Of a DNA stretch of 64,000 bases, positions 17,564 through 25,454 are shown piece after piece. Source of the stretch: Fodinicurvata sp. EGI_FJ10296 (GTDB lineage Bacteria; Pseudomonadota; Alphaproteobacteria; DSM-16000; Inquilinaceae); NCBI RefSeq assembly GCF_040712075.1, contig NZ_JBFCVL010000003.1:496001-560000 (forward strand), in the 5' to 3' direction. Below the pieces are notes generated by a model. The model was not told the origin of the DNA. It did not search any database and was given only the letters and a program-made list of their open reading frames with translations. Position 1 is the stretch's first letter. Every line of letters starts with the position of its first letter. The translations under genes were made by a program, and so were the position numbers.

Positions 17564-17673
17564 TCGGCGGCACCGCATGAGCGCGATCACGCAAGGCTCA
17601 TGACGGTCATGAGAACAAGGCTGGCGCCACGCGCCAGGTCCGCGTGGAGGCTCGGCCCCTGATAGCGTGCCGC
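17190..17673. repeat. Direct repeat R1, right copy
   Basis: Second copy of the segment at 14427-14921. It begins abruptly inside chemoreceptor sequence and runs into the intact minus-strand membrane-protein gene. The 5' third differs from the left copy by about 11 percent, with mostly third-base changes; the rest is nearly identical, including non-coding DNA. Confidence 0.95.
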
Positions 17674-17886
17674 CGAGCGCCAGACCCCGACGACAGCCAG
17701 GATGTTGTAAGGCACCGACAACACATAGCCGAGAAGCAGCGCCCCCCACGGCTGGTCGAGCATGATCATCGCCAGAAACAGCATTGTGGTGATGACGTTG
17801 ACGATCAGGCCGATGGCGATAGCCCACGTCCAGAAGGCTTCATTGAGAGGAAGGTCGCCCCGCCAAAGGGCACTGAGCTTTGCCAT
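17587..17886 (-). CDS. Small membrane protein of unknown function
   Basis: A 99-residue protein with two clear hydrophobic segments ('TWAIAIGLIVNVITTMLFLA' near 18-38 and 'LLLGYVLSVPYNILAVVGVW' near 46-66) and a third near the C-terminus. I do not recognise the family. The ATG at 17886 with AGG upstream was preferred to a longer in-frame start at 17988, because the charged upstream extension has no helix. Its 3' end is inside repeat R1, and a truncated copy of that end sits at 14824-14921. Confidence 0.6.
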   Translation of the reverse strand: MAKLSALWRGDLPLNEAFWTWAIAIGLIVNVITTMLFLAMIMLDQPWGALLLGYVLSVPYNILAVVGVWRSAARYQGPSLHADLARGASLVLMTVMSLA

Positions 17887-18117
17887 GAGACAAACCTGGT
17901 CGCTGGCGTGGATTTGTGCAAGCTCCCTGATCCGGCCAGAAAGCCCGGGAGGCTGGTCGAACCACTCAGAACGGCTTTTGCCTTTCACCGCCGGGGCACG
18001 GCGGCCCCCAACTCATGTTGCCGGAACGTTGAGGCGAACCGAAACTTTGCGTCTTGCATTCCGGTGCGAAAAGGGTGACCTTAAACATGTATTTATTTTC
18101 CATGTTTGGAGGGCGCC

Positions 18118-18561
18118 ATGTATGTCGATACGCATCTGGAACGGTCGATGGTCGTTTCGGCCCCCACCTGGGTCGCCGAACGGCAATTGGACACCGCGAG
18201 GAAACCGGCGGGGCTGAATGGGATGCATCCCGGCGTCTACGCTATCTCGGTGGCGGGGTGGGTCTGGCTGATCGCATCCTGTTGGGCGGTTTTCGGGACG
18301 GATTCCCAGGCCGCCTTTGTGGTCGCCGTCAGCACCTTGTTCATCATCGTATTCTATGGCCTTGCCGCGGCGCTGATGGGACTGAACCGGGTCGACAACG
18401 ACAACCGAGGCGGCAGTTTCGCCGACTTCATGCGGGCGGGGATCGACACGCTCACCGGGCACATGTCCGGTGTCGCCGCCTTGATACAGGTGGCGCTGAT
18501 CCCGATCTCGCTCGGCGCCGGCACCATGGTGATGGCCATCATCATTACATTGGCACGGTAA
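18118..18561 (+). CDS. Small inner-membrane protein of unknown function
   Basis: 147 residues with hydrophobic segments at about 45-62, 68-88 and 118-142 and a cytosolic N-terminus of about 40 residues. The C-terminal half is rich in Gly and Ala. I cannot assign a family. GGAGG lies just before the ATG at 18118, which decides the start over the ATG at 18106. It is a single gene facing the GST/WYL unit tail to tail. Confidence 0.65.
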   Translation: MYVDTHLERSMVVSAPTWVAERQLDTARKPAGLNGMHPGVYAISVAGWVWLIASCWAVFGTDSQAAFVVAVSTLFIIVFYGLAAALMGLNRVDNDNRGGSFADFMRAGIDTLTGHMSGVAALIQVALIPISLGAGTMVMAIIITLAR

Positions 18562-18711
18562 GCCGCCCCGCTCAGGCCCGGGGGACTGGGCCAGAGGAAC
18601 ACGGGCGGGTCCGCAACGCCAGATCGGCGGCGCCACTTCTCCGGATCGCCCCCGCCTTGAGCGGGGGCTGGCCGGGGACTGGCCGGGAACTCAAGCTCTC
18701 AGGACCGGCGC

Positions 18712-19353
18712 TTATGAGGAATCCGGAGCTGCGCCCATCCGCTCCGCCGTCGCCGCTTCAACGTGGCTCTCCATCCGGCGGTGGGCGGGGCGGTCCGCCA
18801 GCCCGGCCCAGTAACTCTCGAATTCCGGGCGCTTCTCAAGCGTGCCAAAGCGCATGCCCCAGCCGATCTGCGCGCCGACATAGACATCGGCCGCACTGAA
18901 ACTGTCGCCGGCAATGAAACGACGGCCTGAGACGGCCTGTGCCAGTGTGTTGACGACAGCGGGCACCGAGCCGTAGCCCACTCGCATTTCCTGTTCCTTC
19001 GTCGGCGTGACGCCGAGGCTCTGATCGCTCAGGGCCGCTTCCAGCGGCCCGGCGGCGAAAAACATCCAGCGGTAATAGGCGCCGCGCCGATCCAGTGGCG
19101 GGGCCAACCCGGCGTCAGGAAACGCGTCGGCGAGATAGGCGCAGATCGCCGCGGCTTCCGTCACCACGACGTCGCCGTGCTTGATGGCCGGCACCTTGCC
19201 CATCGGGTTGATCGCCAGATAGTCCGGCGCCTTCATGGTCGTGCCGTATTCCAGCACCTCGGTTCGATAGGGAGCGCCGACTTCCTCCAGCATCCAGTGG
19301 ACGATGCCGCCGCGCGACCATGGGTTGGTATAAAAAACGATCTCTGCGCCCAT
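18712..19353 (-). CDS. Glutathione S-transferase
   Basis: A 213-residue protein with the full GST layout: an N-terminal thioredoxin-like domain starting 'IVFYTNPWSRGGIVHWML', a cis-Pro loop 'INPMGKVPAI' near 55, the E-A glutathione contact ('VVTEAAAICAYLADAF' near 70), and a helical C-terminal domain with 'FSAADVYVGAQIGWG'. A strong GGGAGG precedes the ATG at 19353, so it can be translated on its own. The upstream WYL regulator gene is in the same frame with no stop in between, so this sequence is also the C-terminal half of a longer open frame. The gene's last codons are echoed at 15233. Confidence 0.85.
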   Translation of the reverse strand: MGAEIVFYTNPWSRGGIVHWMLEEVGAPYRTEVLEYGTTMKAPDYLAINPMGKVPAIKHGDVVVTEAAAICAYLADAFPDAGLAPPLDRRGAYYRWMFFAAGPLEAALSDQSLGVTPTKEQEMRVGYGSVPAVVNTLAQAVSGRRFIAGDSFSAADVYVGAQIGWGMRFGTLEKRPEFESYWAGLADRPAHRRMESHVEAATAERMGAAPDSS

Positions 19354-20088
19354 CGGGGCCTCCCTGTGGCTTGGTGCAACCACCGAACAATGCGCCGCCG
19401 CACTGTCAGATTCTGGCAGCATGGTGCATTGCCATTCCTTCAACAGCGTATGCCGGCGGCGCGGGTATCGTTCGGCCGAAACCACGGCGTCGCGAATACG
19501 ATCGGCGCGGAAATAGCGGAAATCCTGCCGCAATTCGCACCATCCAACGACCGTTCGCGCCGACTCGAAGAATGACAGCGCGAAAGGCCAGATCGTCCGC
19601 TTTGTTGTGCGGCCCCACTGGTCGCAATAGTCGATCCGCAACTTCCGCTCGTACCGCACGGCACGACGCAGCAGCCCAAGGTCGATGCCCGACGAGAGCG
19701 AATGGCCCGGCGGCACCAGCAACGCGGTCTCATCCAGCCGTTGGCGAAGATCGTCCGGCAGCACGGCGGCGATCTTGGTCATGGCGTCACGGGCGGCATC
19801 GGCCAGATCGGTGTCCGTTCGCCGGGACACCCATGCGGCGCCAAGCGCCAGCGCCTCGATCTCGTCCGGGGACAGCATCAGCGGCGGCAACATGAAGCCG
19901 GGTTTCAGCACATAGCCGACCCCCGGCTCGCCGCTGATCTCCGCACCGATCGCCTGCAACGCCGCGATGTCCCGATAGAGCGTTCGCAACGAGACGCCGG
20001 TTTCACGGGCCAGTTCGGCACCGCTGACCGGACGCCGGCGCCGTCGCAGCGCCTGCAGCAGATCGAAGAGACGGTTGGCGCGCGACAT
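18712..20088 (-). CDS. YafY-type HTH/WYL transcriptional regulator, in frame with the downstream GST
   Basis: Residues 1-60 form a winged HTH ('LQALRRRRRPVSGAELAREL'-like, 'SLRTLYRDIAALQAIGAEI') and residues 80-225 the WYL-type ligand domain ending 'ERYPRRRHTLLKEW'. Such regulators are about 230 residues, so the natural end is expected near 19410. Instead the frame continues through about 22 linker codons into the GST gene, giving 458 codons. The linker DNA contains the palindrome CTGTCAGATTCTGGCAG, which looks like an operator rather than coding sequence. Either a stop codon was lost or this is a true regulator-enzyme fusion. The start at 20088 fits the family N-terminus; 20154 is also open. 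Confidence 0.75.
   Translation of the reverse strand: MSRANRLFDLLQALRRRRRPVSGAELARETGVSLRTLYRDIAALQAIGAEISGEPGVGYVLKPGFMLPPLMLSPDEIEALALGAAWVSRRTDTDLADAARDAMTKIAAVLPDDLRQRLDETALLVPPGHSLSSGIDLGLLRRAVRYERKLRIDYCDQWGRTTKRTIWPFALSFFESARTVVGWCELRQDFRYFRADRIRDAVVSAERYPRRRHTLLKEWQCTMLPESDSAAAHCSVVAPSHREAPMGAEIVFYTNPWSRGGIVHWMLEEVGAPYRTEVLEYGTTMKAPDYLAINPMGKVPAIKHGDVVVTEAAAICAYLADAFPDAGLAPPLDRRGAYYRWMFFAAGPLEAALSDQSLGVTPTKEQEMRVGYGSVPAVVNTLAQAVSGRRFIAGDSFSAADVYVGAQIGWGMRFGTLEKRPEFESYWAGLADRPAHRRMESHVEAATAERMGAAPDSS
19403..19419. promoter_or_regulatory. Candidate operator between WYL regulator and GST
   Basis: CTGTCAGATTCTGGCAG is a 17-bp inverted repeat (CTG-N-CAGA-N-TCTG-N-CAG), about 50 bp upstream of the GST start codon and inside the continuous reading frame. 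Its position is where a promoter or operator for GST would sit. Binding by the adjacent WYL protein is an inference from proximity. Confidence 0.5.
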
Positions 20089-20393
20089 GCTCGGGAATTC
20101 CCATCGCTGCGGGTCGGGAAGCGTCGATATCGCTCCGATCTCAGTATCCGGCACCCGCCCGACATTGCAACCGCGAAGCGCATTCGCCGCAGCTCAGGAA
20201 AAGCTTTGACTCGAATGCTATTAATCATTTTTTAGCCTGTATGCGGGAAATTCGGGGCCTTGCGCCCAACCCAACCGCATCACTTTCTACTTTCTACTTT
20301 CTACCAGCGTACAAGTCATCGACGCCCAACGACCGGCGATGGGTCCATCGAGACAACGCCCTCACGCCATCCAGCAAACAAAGGAATTCAACA
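20089..20393. other. Divergent promoter region, WYL regulator and autotransporter
   Basis: This 305-bp region separates two divergent genes. It contains a TTGACT hexamer near 20206 followed by an AT-rich stretch, which could be a promoter for the autotransporter, and the heptamer array at 20284. No gene is seen. Confidence 0.45.
20284..20304. repeat. Three tandem heptamers TTTCTAC
   Basis: Three perfect head-to-tail copies of TTTCTAC, about 90 bp upstream of the autotransporter start codon and within the likely leader or promoter-proximal region. Short tandem repeats at such places can change copy number by slippage. Confidence 0.85.
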
Positions 20394-22385
20394 ATGAGTC
20401 AGGATCGTCCGTCGGCCGCGAAAGGTCATGTACCAGGGCGCGACCGTGGTTCGCTGGTCAAGCTGGGGCTCTTTGCCTCGGTCGCGCTAGTCGCCTTGAA
20501 CGGCACTCCGGCCCTTGCTCAGGAGACGACGAATTTCGAGCTGAATGCGGACAACAGCTCCATGAATGAATTCTCGACCAACTTTAGCAGCCTCAGCAAA
20601 AACAATTTCGGGCAATTTGATTCCGGGGACAAAGAATTTGAATCCGGAAGCAATACATTTAACTATGTCACAGAATTCTTCACACCTTCCGTTTCGGGAA
20701 ACTACATATTCGGACAAACCGAGGCGCCTGTCGACACTGTGCTTATCGTATACAAAGGAAGTTTCGACCCGGCCAATCCGGCCCAGAATTTTGTTGCATT
20801 CAATGACGATAATACAAGTCACGAGACCGCTGGTTCGACGTGGGATGGCGACGTTCCAGACGGAATAACGGTCGTAACTTGCAGCGAAGGTGATACCCCA
20901 CTGCCCCAGCGGTGCCCGATCGTCGGCGCCGATCTGGAAGAAGGCGAGCAATATCACGTCGTCATCTCCACCTTTAGCCGTGACAAGGACCTTCCCTTCC
21001 CGTTCGGCTTTTTTGTCTACGGCCCCGGCGGGGTGCTGGTCGGCGAACAGGAAGAAGTCGAAGAGGAAATCGAACAGATTTTGACCGGCCTGTTCGAGAA
21101 GCCTGTCACCGACCAGCCGCAGCAGCCGGGCGGTGCCTATTTCGACCAGATTGTCGAAATCACAGACCGCGACGGCGACATCTTTGCCGCGCTGGTGCCC
21201 TTTGCCGCGCTGAGCGAAGACGAACGCCGCGTCTTCGTGGAAAGCATGAGTTCGAACACCAGCCGGGCCGGGCTGCAGACGTCGAACCGCCAGATGACGC
21301 GTTCGACATTGGCAACGCTGGGCAGCCGCCTCAACCGCGCCGGCGGCGCCAGCACATCCACCGGCACCACCACCGCGACGCTGGCGGGCGAGCGCGTTCA
21401 GTTCGCGATGGCCGATATTGGCCGCAACGATGGATCGCCAAGCCTGGCAGACGCCCGCATCGGTGACGCCTCGGTCGGCTTCGACGGTCGCGATACGGGC
21501 GACCTAGCCGCGCTGGCATCCACCCTGTCGTTCCAGGACGGCTCGTCGGTCGGGCAGATCAGTTCCTGGGCCGAAGGCTATATCGGCCGGGGCGACGGCC
21601 CGTCCTTCGACTACGACCTGCACGGCGGTCTGGTCGGTGTCGACTACCGGGTCAGTGAGAACCTACTTGCCGGGGTCTTCTTCGGCATCGGCAGAAGCGT
21701 CGTGGAGGGCGGCGACGCAGCGGCCGCCGAAGTCGATACCGACACCACGTCTACTGGCCTGTATGCCGCCTGGTTCGAAGGTCCGGTCAGCCTGAACGCC
21801 AGCGTGATCGCCGGTTTCGGGCGCAACGAAAACAGCCGCACCATCGTTGGCGTAACCAACGAGATCGTCGAGGGCACCAACCAAAGCGAGGAGATTTCGA
21901 TTTCCGCCGGCGGCCGCTATCGCTTCGACGTGACCGAGCAATGGGAAATTGCCCCCACGGTGCAGGCCACCCATAGCTGGGCCCGGCAATCCAGCTATAC
22001 CGAGCGCGGCGACACACCGCTGGTCATGACCTATGGCAGCCAGAACCAGACCGTCTGGCAGACGAACCTCGGAATCGAAACAGCCTTCTCCGTGATCGAC
22101 GACGCAGAGACCGCGCTCTCCCTGTTCGGCGGCGCGGGCTGGGGCATGACGGCGCAATCGGGCGGTTCGACCCGGGCCGCGCTGGCCGGCGACACGTCGG
22201 GCAACGGTTTTACGCTTCGTCCCGACAACGACACCCGGCACAGCCTTGAACTGAACGCCGGGCTGTCCTGGGAGCAGGCCCTGAACGCCGGCAGCAGCGT
22301 GGCGCTGCGCGCCGCTTACGAGGGATCGTTCGGCGAGGACGAGACCGGCCACACCGGGCGGCTCGCCGTCGCCTATCGCTGGTAG
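20394..22385 (+). CDS. Autotransporter domain-containing surface protein
   Basis: A 663-residue type V secretion protein. An extended signal peptide (basic start, hydrophobic 'LGLFASVALVALNG', cleavage near 'ALAQE' at about 43) is followed by an N-terminal passenger of about 200 residues with Asp/Asn-rich beta strands ('FNDDNTSHETAGSTWDGDVP'). An Ala-rich linker leads to a C-terminal ~270-residue beta barrel of alternating aromatic strands ending 'GRLAVAYRW', the terminal aromatic signal for BAM. The ATG at 20394 was chosen because the signal peptide begins there. It converges on a secreted protein gene with a strong hairpin between them. Confidence 0.88.
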   Translation: MSQDRPSAAKGHVPGRDRGSLVKLGLFASVALVALNGTPALAQETTNFELNADNSSMNEFSTNFSSLSKNNFGQFDSGDKEFESGSNTFNYVTEFFTPSVSGNYIFGQTEAPVDTVLIVYKGSFDPANPAQNFVAFNDDNTSHETAGSTWDGDVPDGITVVTCSEGDTPLPQRCPIVGADLEEGEQYHVVISTFSRDKDLPFPFGFFVYGPGGVLVGEQEEVEEEIEQILTGLFEKPVTDQPQQPGGAYFDQIVEITDRDGDIFAALVPFAALSEDERRVFVESMSSNTSRAGLQTSNRQMTRSTLATLGSRLNRAGGASTSTGTTTATLAGERVQFAMADIGRNDGSPSLADARIGDASVGFDGRDTGDLAALASTLSFQDGSSVGQISSWAEGYIGRGDGPSFDYDLHGGLVGVDYRVSENLLAGVFFGIGRSVVEGGDAAAAEVDTDTTSTGLYAAWFEGPVSLNASVIAGFGRNENSRTIVGVTNEIVEGTNQSEEISISAGGRYRFDVTEQWEIAPTVQATHSWARQSSYTERGDTPLVMTYGSQNQTVWQTNLGIETAFSVIDDAETALSLFGGAGWGMTAQSGGSTRAALAGDTSGNGFTLRPDNDTRHSLELNAGLSWEQALNAGSSVALRAAYEGSFGEDETGHTGRLAVAYRW

Positions 22386-22396
22386 CAAATCACGTC

Positions 22397-22418
22397 CTCC
22401 CGGCCTTCGGGCCGGGAG
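22397..22418. terminator. Bidirectional hairpin with UUCG tetraloop
   Basis: A perfect 9-bp GC-rich stem (CTCCCGGCC / GGCCGGGAG) closes a TTCG loop, which is an unusually stable tetraloop. It lies between two convergent genes (stops at 22385 and 22455), so it can serve both. There is no long T tract on either side. Confidence 0.7.
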
Positions 22419-22454
22419 AACGGATACGCCGCCTGAAACCGTTTTCGGCCGACG

Positions 22455-23411
22455 TTAAAAGGGGCTGAACTCGGAAACGTGGAGCGTCGCCGGCGCGGAA
22501 CTGTTGTTGAATGTTCCGACCCAGATATCGTACCGGCCGGACATCGGCTGGTCGAATTGCACGGCCGGATCGACGCCGCGATAGTCGTCGTTGCAGTACC
22601 ACCGGCCGTTCGGGGCATTGACCAGCAACGTCGTATCGGTATTGGACGTGACATAGAAACTGAGCGGCATCATACCCGCACTGTAATCAACCTGAAAATC
22701 AGGTGCCGTCGCCACGTAGCCGATGCAACCGGGGCCATACCCCAGGCGACTTGCGTCGTTGCCGCCACCGGCCGTCAGCGACTGGCGCCGGGGATCGTTG
22801 GCAAAGCCCGAGCGCAGCGAAAGGCTGCCATAAATCGGCGCAGCGCTCAGATCGAGCCCGCCGGCCCCATATCCACCGGATCCGCCGCTGTTCCCGTATC
22901 CGCCGCCACTCGACTCCATGCCGAAGGGCTCAAGCTCGGTAATATGAAGTCTTGCCGACGCGGAGATCTGACCGAAGGTTCCGACCCAGATATCGTATTG
23001 GCCGGATTGCGGCTGATTGAATCGGACGGCCGGATCGACGCCGCGCGTGTCGTCATTGCAGTACCACCGACCGTCCGGCGCGTTGACCACGAGCGTCGTG
23101 TCGGTGTTGGACGTGGCGTAAAAGCTGAGAGGCAGACCACCAGCAGAATAGTAGACGCGATAATCCGGCGAATTGGCGACATAGCCGGTGCAGGATCCAC
23201 CGATCGTGTTGCGGACATTCACAGTACCGCCAGCCGTAAGATCGACGGTCCTTGGGTCGCCAGCAAAGGCAGCATTCAGGTTTGTTTGTCCGTAGATCGG
23301 CACCCCTGACACGTCCTGAGCGAAAGCCTGCGCCCCGGTCATGCCACCGGCGACGCCGGCCAATGCAACCCCGACGATCGCGCCCCAGAAACGCGAAACT
23401 GATTCGACCAT
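22455..23411 (-). CDS. Secreted protein with two tandem ~125-residue repeats
   Basis: 318 residues with a signal peptide ending near 'AQAFA' (about 31). The mature part is two copies of one domain (about 35-165 and 190-318). Each has a single Cys in 'G-x-C-x-G-Y-V-A', then 'SNTDTTL-x-V-N-A-P', then 'GRWYCNDD', 'RGVDPAV' and 'YDIWVGTF'. The two Cys per domain probably form a disulfide, and the fold resembles a PPC-like beta sandwich (inference). A Gly-rich hinge separates the copies. Function is unknown; an extracytoplasmic binding role is likely. GGAGA precedes the ATG at 23411. Confidence 0.75.
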   Translation of the reverse strand: MVESVSRFWGAIVGVALAGVAGGMTGAQAFAQDVSGVPIYGQTNLNAAFAGDPRTVDLTAGGTVNVRNTIGGSCTGYVANSPDYRVYYSAGGLPLSFYATSNTDTTLVVNAPDGRWYCNDDTRGVDPAVRFNQPQSGQYDIWVGTFGQISASARLHITELEPFGMESSGGGYGNSGGSGGYGAGGLDLSAAPIYGSLSLRSGFANDPRRQSLTAGGGNDASRLGYGPGCIGYVATAPDFQVDYSAGMMPLSFYVTSNTDTTLLVNAPNGRWYCNDDYRGVDPAVQFDQPMSGRYDIWVGTFNNSSAPATLHVSEFSPF

Positions 23412-23633
23412 TATTTTCTCCAGAAGATCATATGACGACATCCATGTGTTCGAAATTATTACGTCACAAAGTACAAACAGAATGCTAATTCGCCTTGCTG
23501 TCCGGCAAATTTGACGGACAGCAGTTGCGTCGTCTCCCGGGCCGGCGCACGGCCTGATGACGAAGCCGATTTCTGTCGATATGGTCGTCTGGACACGACA
23601 AATAGCCGGATCGATCACCGGGCGGAGCAGCAC

Positions 23634-24923
23634 ATGATATCACTGGAAGCCGACGTTCTGATTGTCGGCGGCGGAATGGCCGGCACCTGCGCCGCTATCG
23701 CGGCCGCCCGCAGCGGGTCGCAAACAATACTGGTCGAACGCAACGGCTTTCTGGGCGGGGCTGCGACCGCGGCGGCTGTCGGGCAGTTCGTCGGCTGGGA
23801 AACCGAAGCTGGACGGCGCGTCATCGCCGGGCTGGCCGAAGAGGTCGTTGCCCGACTGATCGACAATGACGGCGCTCACGGACACAGCCGTTTCGTCATG
23901 TCGACCGGCCATGTCATGGATCGCGTGCAGTACAATCCGGAAATTCTGAAATGCGTCCTGGATTCGCTGGTGGCCGAAGCCGGTGTCGACCTGCTTTTTC
24001 ATGCCTGGCAGGCCGGTGCAGAGACGCACGGAGCACGGGTTTACGGCGCACGCTTCCTGACCAAGAGCGGTGAAATCAGTATTCGCGCGCGGCAGTTCAT
24101 CGATGCCACCGGCGATCTCGACCTGCTGCAGGCCGTCAGCGCGCCGATGCTTCGGGCCGACCGGGACAGGCTGCAGCCGGGAACGTTGATGTTTGCCATT
24201 GGGCCAATCGACTTTGATCGGTTCGACGCGATCGAACTGGAAGAAAAGGGAGCACTTGCCCGGCGCGGTTTCGAGGAGGGTGCGCTCGCGCGGCCGGCAC
24301 TGCACTGCAGCCGCGTGCCGGGCAGCGATCATGGCTGGTTCAACGTCACGCGCGTGACCGTAGACGGCAGCGACGCCCGATCGCTGAGCCAAGCAGAGAT
24401 CGAAGGGCGGCGGCAGGCGCTGGCCGCCGCGCGCTATATCATCGATAAGGTTCCGGGCTGCGAAAATGCGCGCCTGTCGGCGTTCGCACCGCAACTGGGC
24501 ATTCGCGAAACCCGTCGTGCGCTCGCCGATCATACGATTACCGTCGAAGATCTCGCGTCGGCGCGCCGCTTCGACGACACCATCGCCTGCGGGGCCTATC
24601 CGATCGATCTGCACAAGGCCAACAGCGGCGCGCTGACGATCGAGGGGTTCGGCGCCGATCACGCCTATTGCGTCCCGTTGAGGGCGCTGATCGTTCGCGA
24701 TTTCGACAATCTGCAGGTGGCAGGGCGCGGCATTTCGGCCACCCAGGAAGCCCATGGCGCGTTGCGGGTCATGCCGCTGGCCATGGCGATGGGCCAGGCC
24801 GTCGGCACCGCCGCCGCCATGGCCGCAGGCGCGGGTAACGATCCGGCGGTGCGCGACATCGACATTTCCGCGCTGCGCGACCGGCTCTCCCGGGCCGGTG
24901 CGATCATCGATCCCGATGCCTAA
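23634..24923 (+). CDS. FAD-dependent oxidoreductase (FAD_oxidored type)
   Basis: 429 residues. It begins with a Rossmann FAD site 'DVLIVGGGMAGTCAAIAAAR' at 6-26, followed by 'ERNGFLGGAATAAAVGQFVG', which is typical of the fumarate-reductase-like FAD proteins often paired with TRAP operons. The C-terminal FAD contact is 'LQVAGRGISATQEAHGALR', near 360. Cytoplasmic; it probably oxidises an acid or alcohol taken up by the adjacent TRAP system. The start at 23634 leaves the nucleotide fold at the N-terminus; the upstream 41 open codons look non-coding. Its TAA overlaps the stop of the converging dctQ gene by two to three bases. Confidence 0.85.
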   Translation: MISLEADVLIVGGGMAGTCAAIAAARSGSQTILVERNGFLGGAATAAAVGQFVGWETEAGRRVIAGLAEEVVARLIDNDGAHGHSRFVMSTGHVMDRVQYNPEILKCVLDSLVAEAGVDLLFHAWQAGAETHGARVYGARFLTKSGEISIRARQFIDATGDLDLLQAVSAPMLRADRDRLQPGTLMFAIGPIDFDRFDAIELEEKGALARRGFEEGALARPALHCSRVPGSDHGWFNVTRVTVDGSDARSLSQAEIEGRRQALAAARYIIDKVPGCENARLSAFAPQLGIRETRRALADHTITVEDLASARRFDDTIACGAYPIDLHKANSGALTIEGFGADHAYCVPLRALIVRDFDNLQVAGRGISATQEAHGALRVMPLAMAMGQAVGTAAAMAAGAGNDPAVRDIDISALRDRLSRAGAIIDPDA

Positions 24924-25420
24924 CGACGATCGACCTGCCCCGGACCGAGCAATGACCGGCCCAGATTGACCAGTTCCTGCAGGGCGATCGTTATCAGGCC
25001 AACCGCGATCCCCAGCAGGAAGACACCCCGGCTGATGCCCAGAACCGGTGTCGTCAATCGCTCGACAAAGGGCCAGACCGTCCCGATCTGGGCACATATG
25101 ACAGCGACCAGCACAATCGTGCCCAGACTTACGAGGGATTCGGCAATTCTTCCGGCGATGCCTTCGAGCCGGTCGGAAAGGACGGATACGGTGATGTGGC
25201 GCCGGCGCCGGTGGAGAACCGCCGCCATGAGAAAGACCATCCAGATCATGGACAGCGTCGCCACCTCACCGGCCCAGACCATGGACAACGACGTCGCATA
25301 GCGAAGCACGGCCTGCGCCCCGATGACGACGACGAGCACGGCAAGCAGGCACTGCGCGCCCCAAAGATAGACACACGATACCCACCCCAACAGCCTGTCC
25401 GCCGACTCGATCAACGCCAC
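24920..25420 (-). CDS. TRAP transporter small permease (DctQ)
   Basis: 166 residues with four membrane helices and the DctQ pattern 'VVIGAQAVLRYATSLSMVWAGEVATL', including the conserved R-Y and W-x-x-E positions. It pairs with the large permease encoded at 26500. The start is uncertain: I used a GTG at 25420 with GGAG just upstream, which leaves 34 nt after dctP. A start at 25516 would run into dctP. It is the last gene of a dctM-dctP-dctQ operon, in an unusual order with the large permease first. Confidence 0.82.
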   Translation of the reverse strand: MALIESADRLLGWVSCVYLWGAQCLLAVLVVVIGAQAVLRYATSLSMVWAGEVATLSMIWMVFLMAAVLHRRRRHITVSVLSDRLEGIAGRIAESLVSLGTIVLVAVICAQIGTVWPFVERLTTPVLGISRGVFLLGIAVGLITIALQELVNLGRSLLGPGQVDRR

Positions 25421-25454
25421 AGCTCCATTCCCGATTGCACAGGCCTGACTGACC

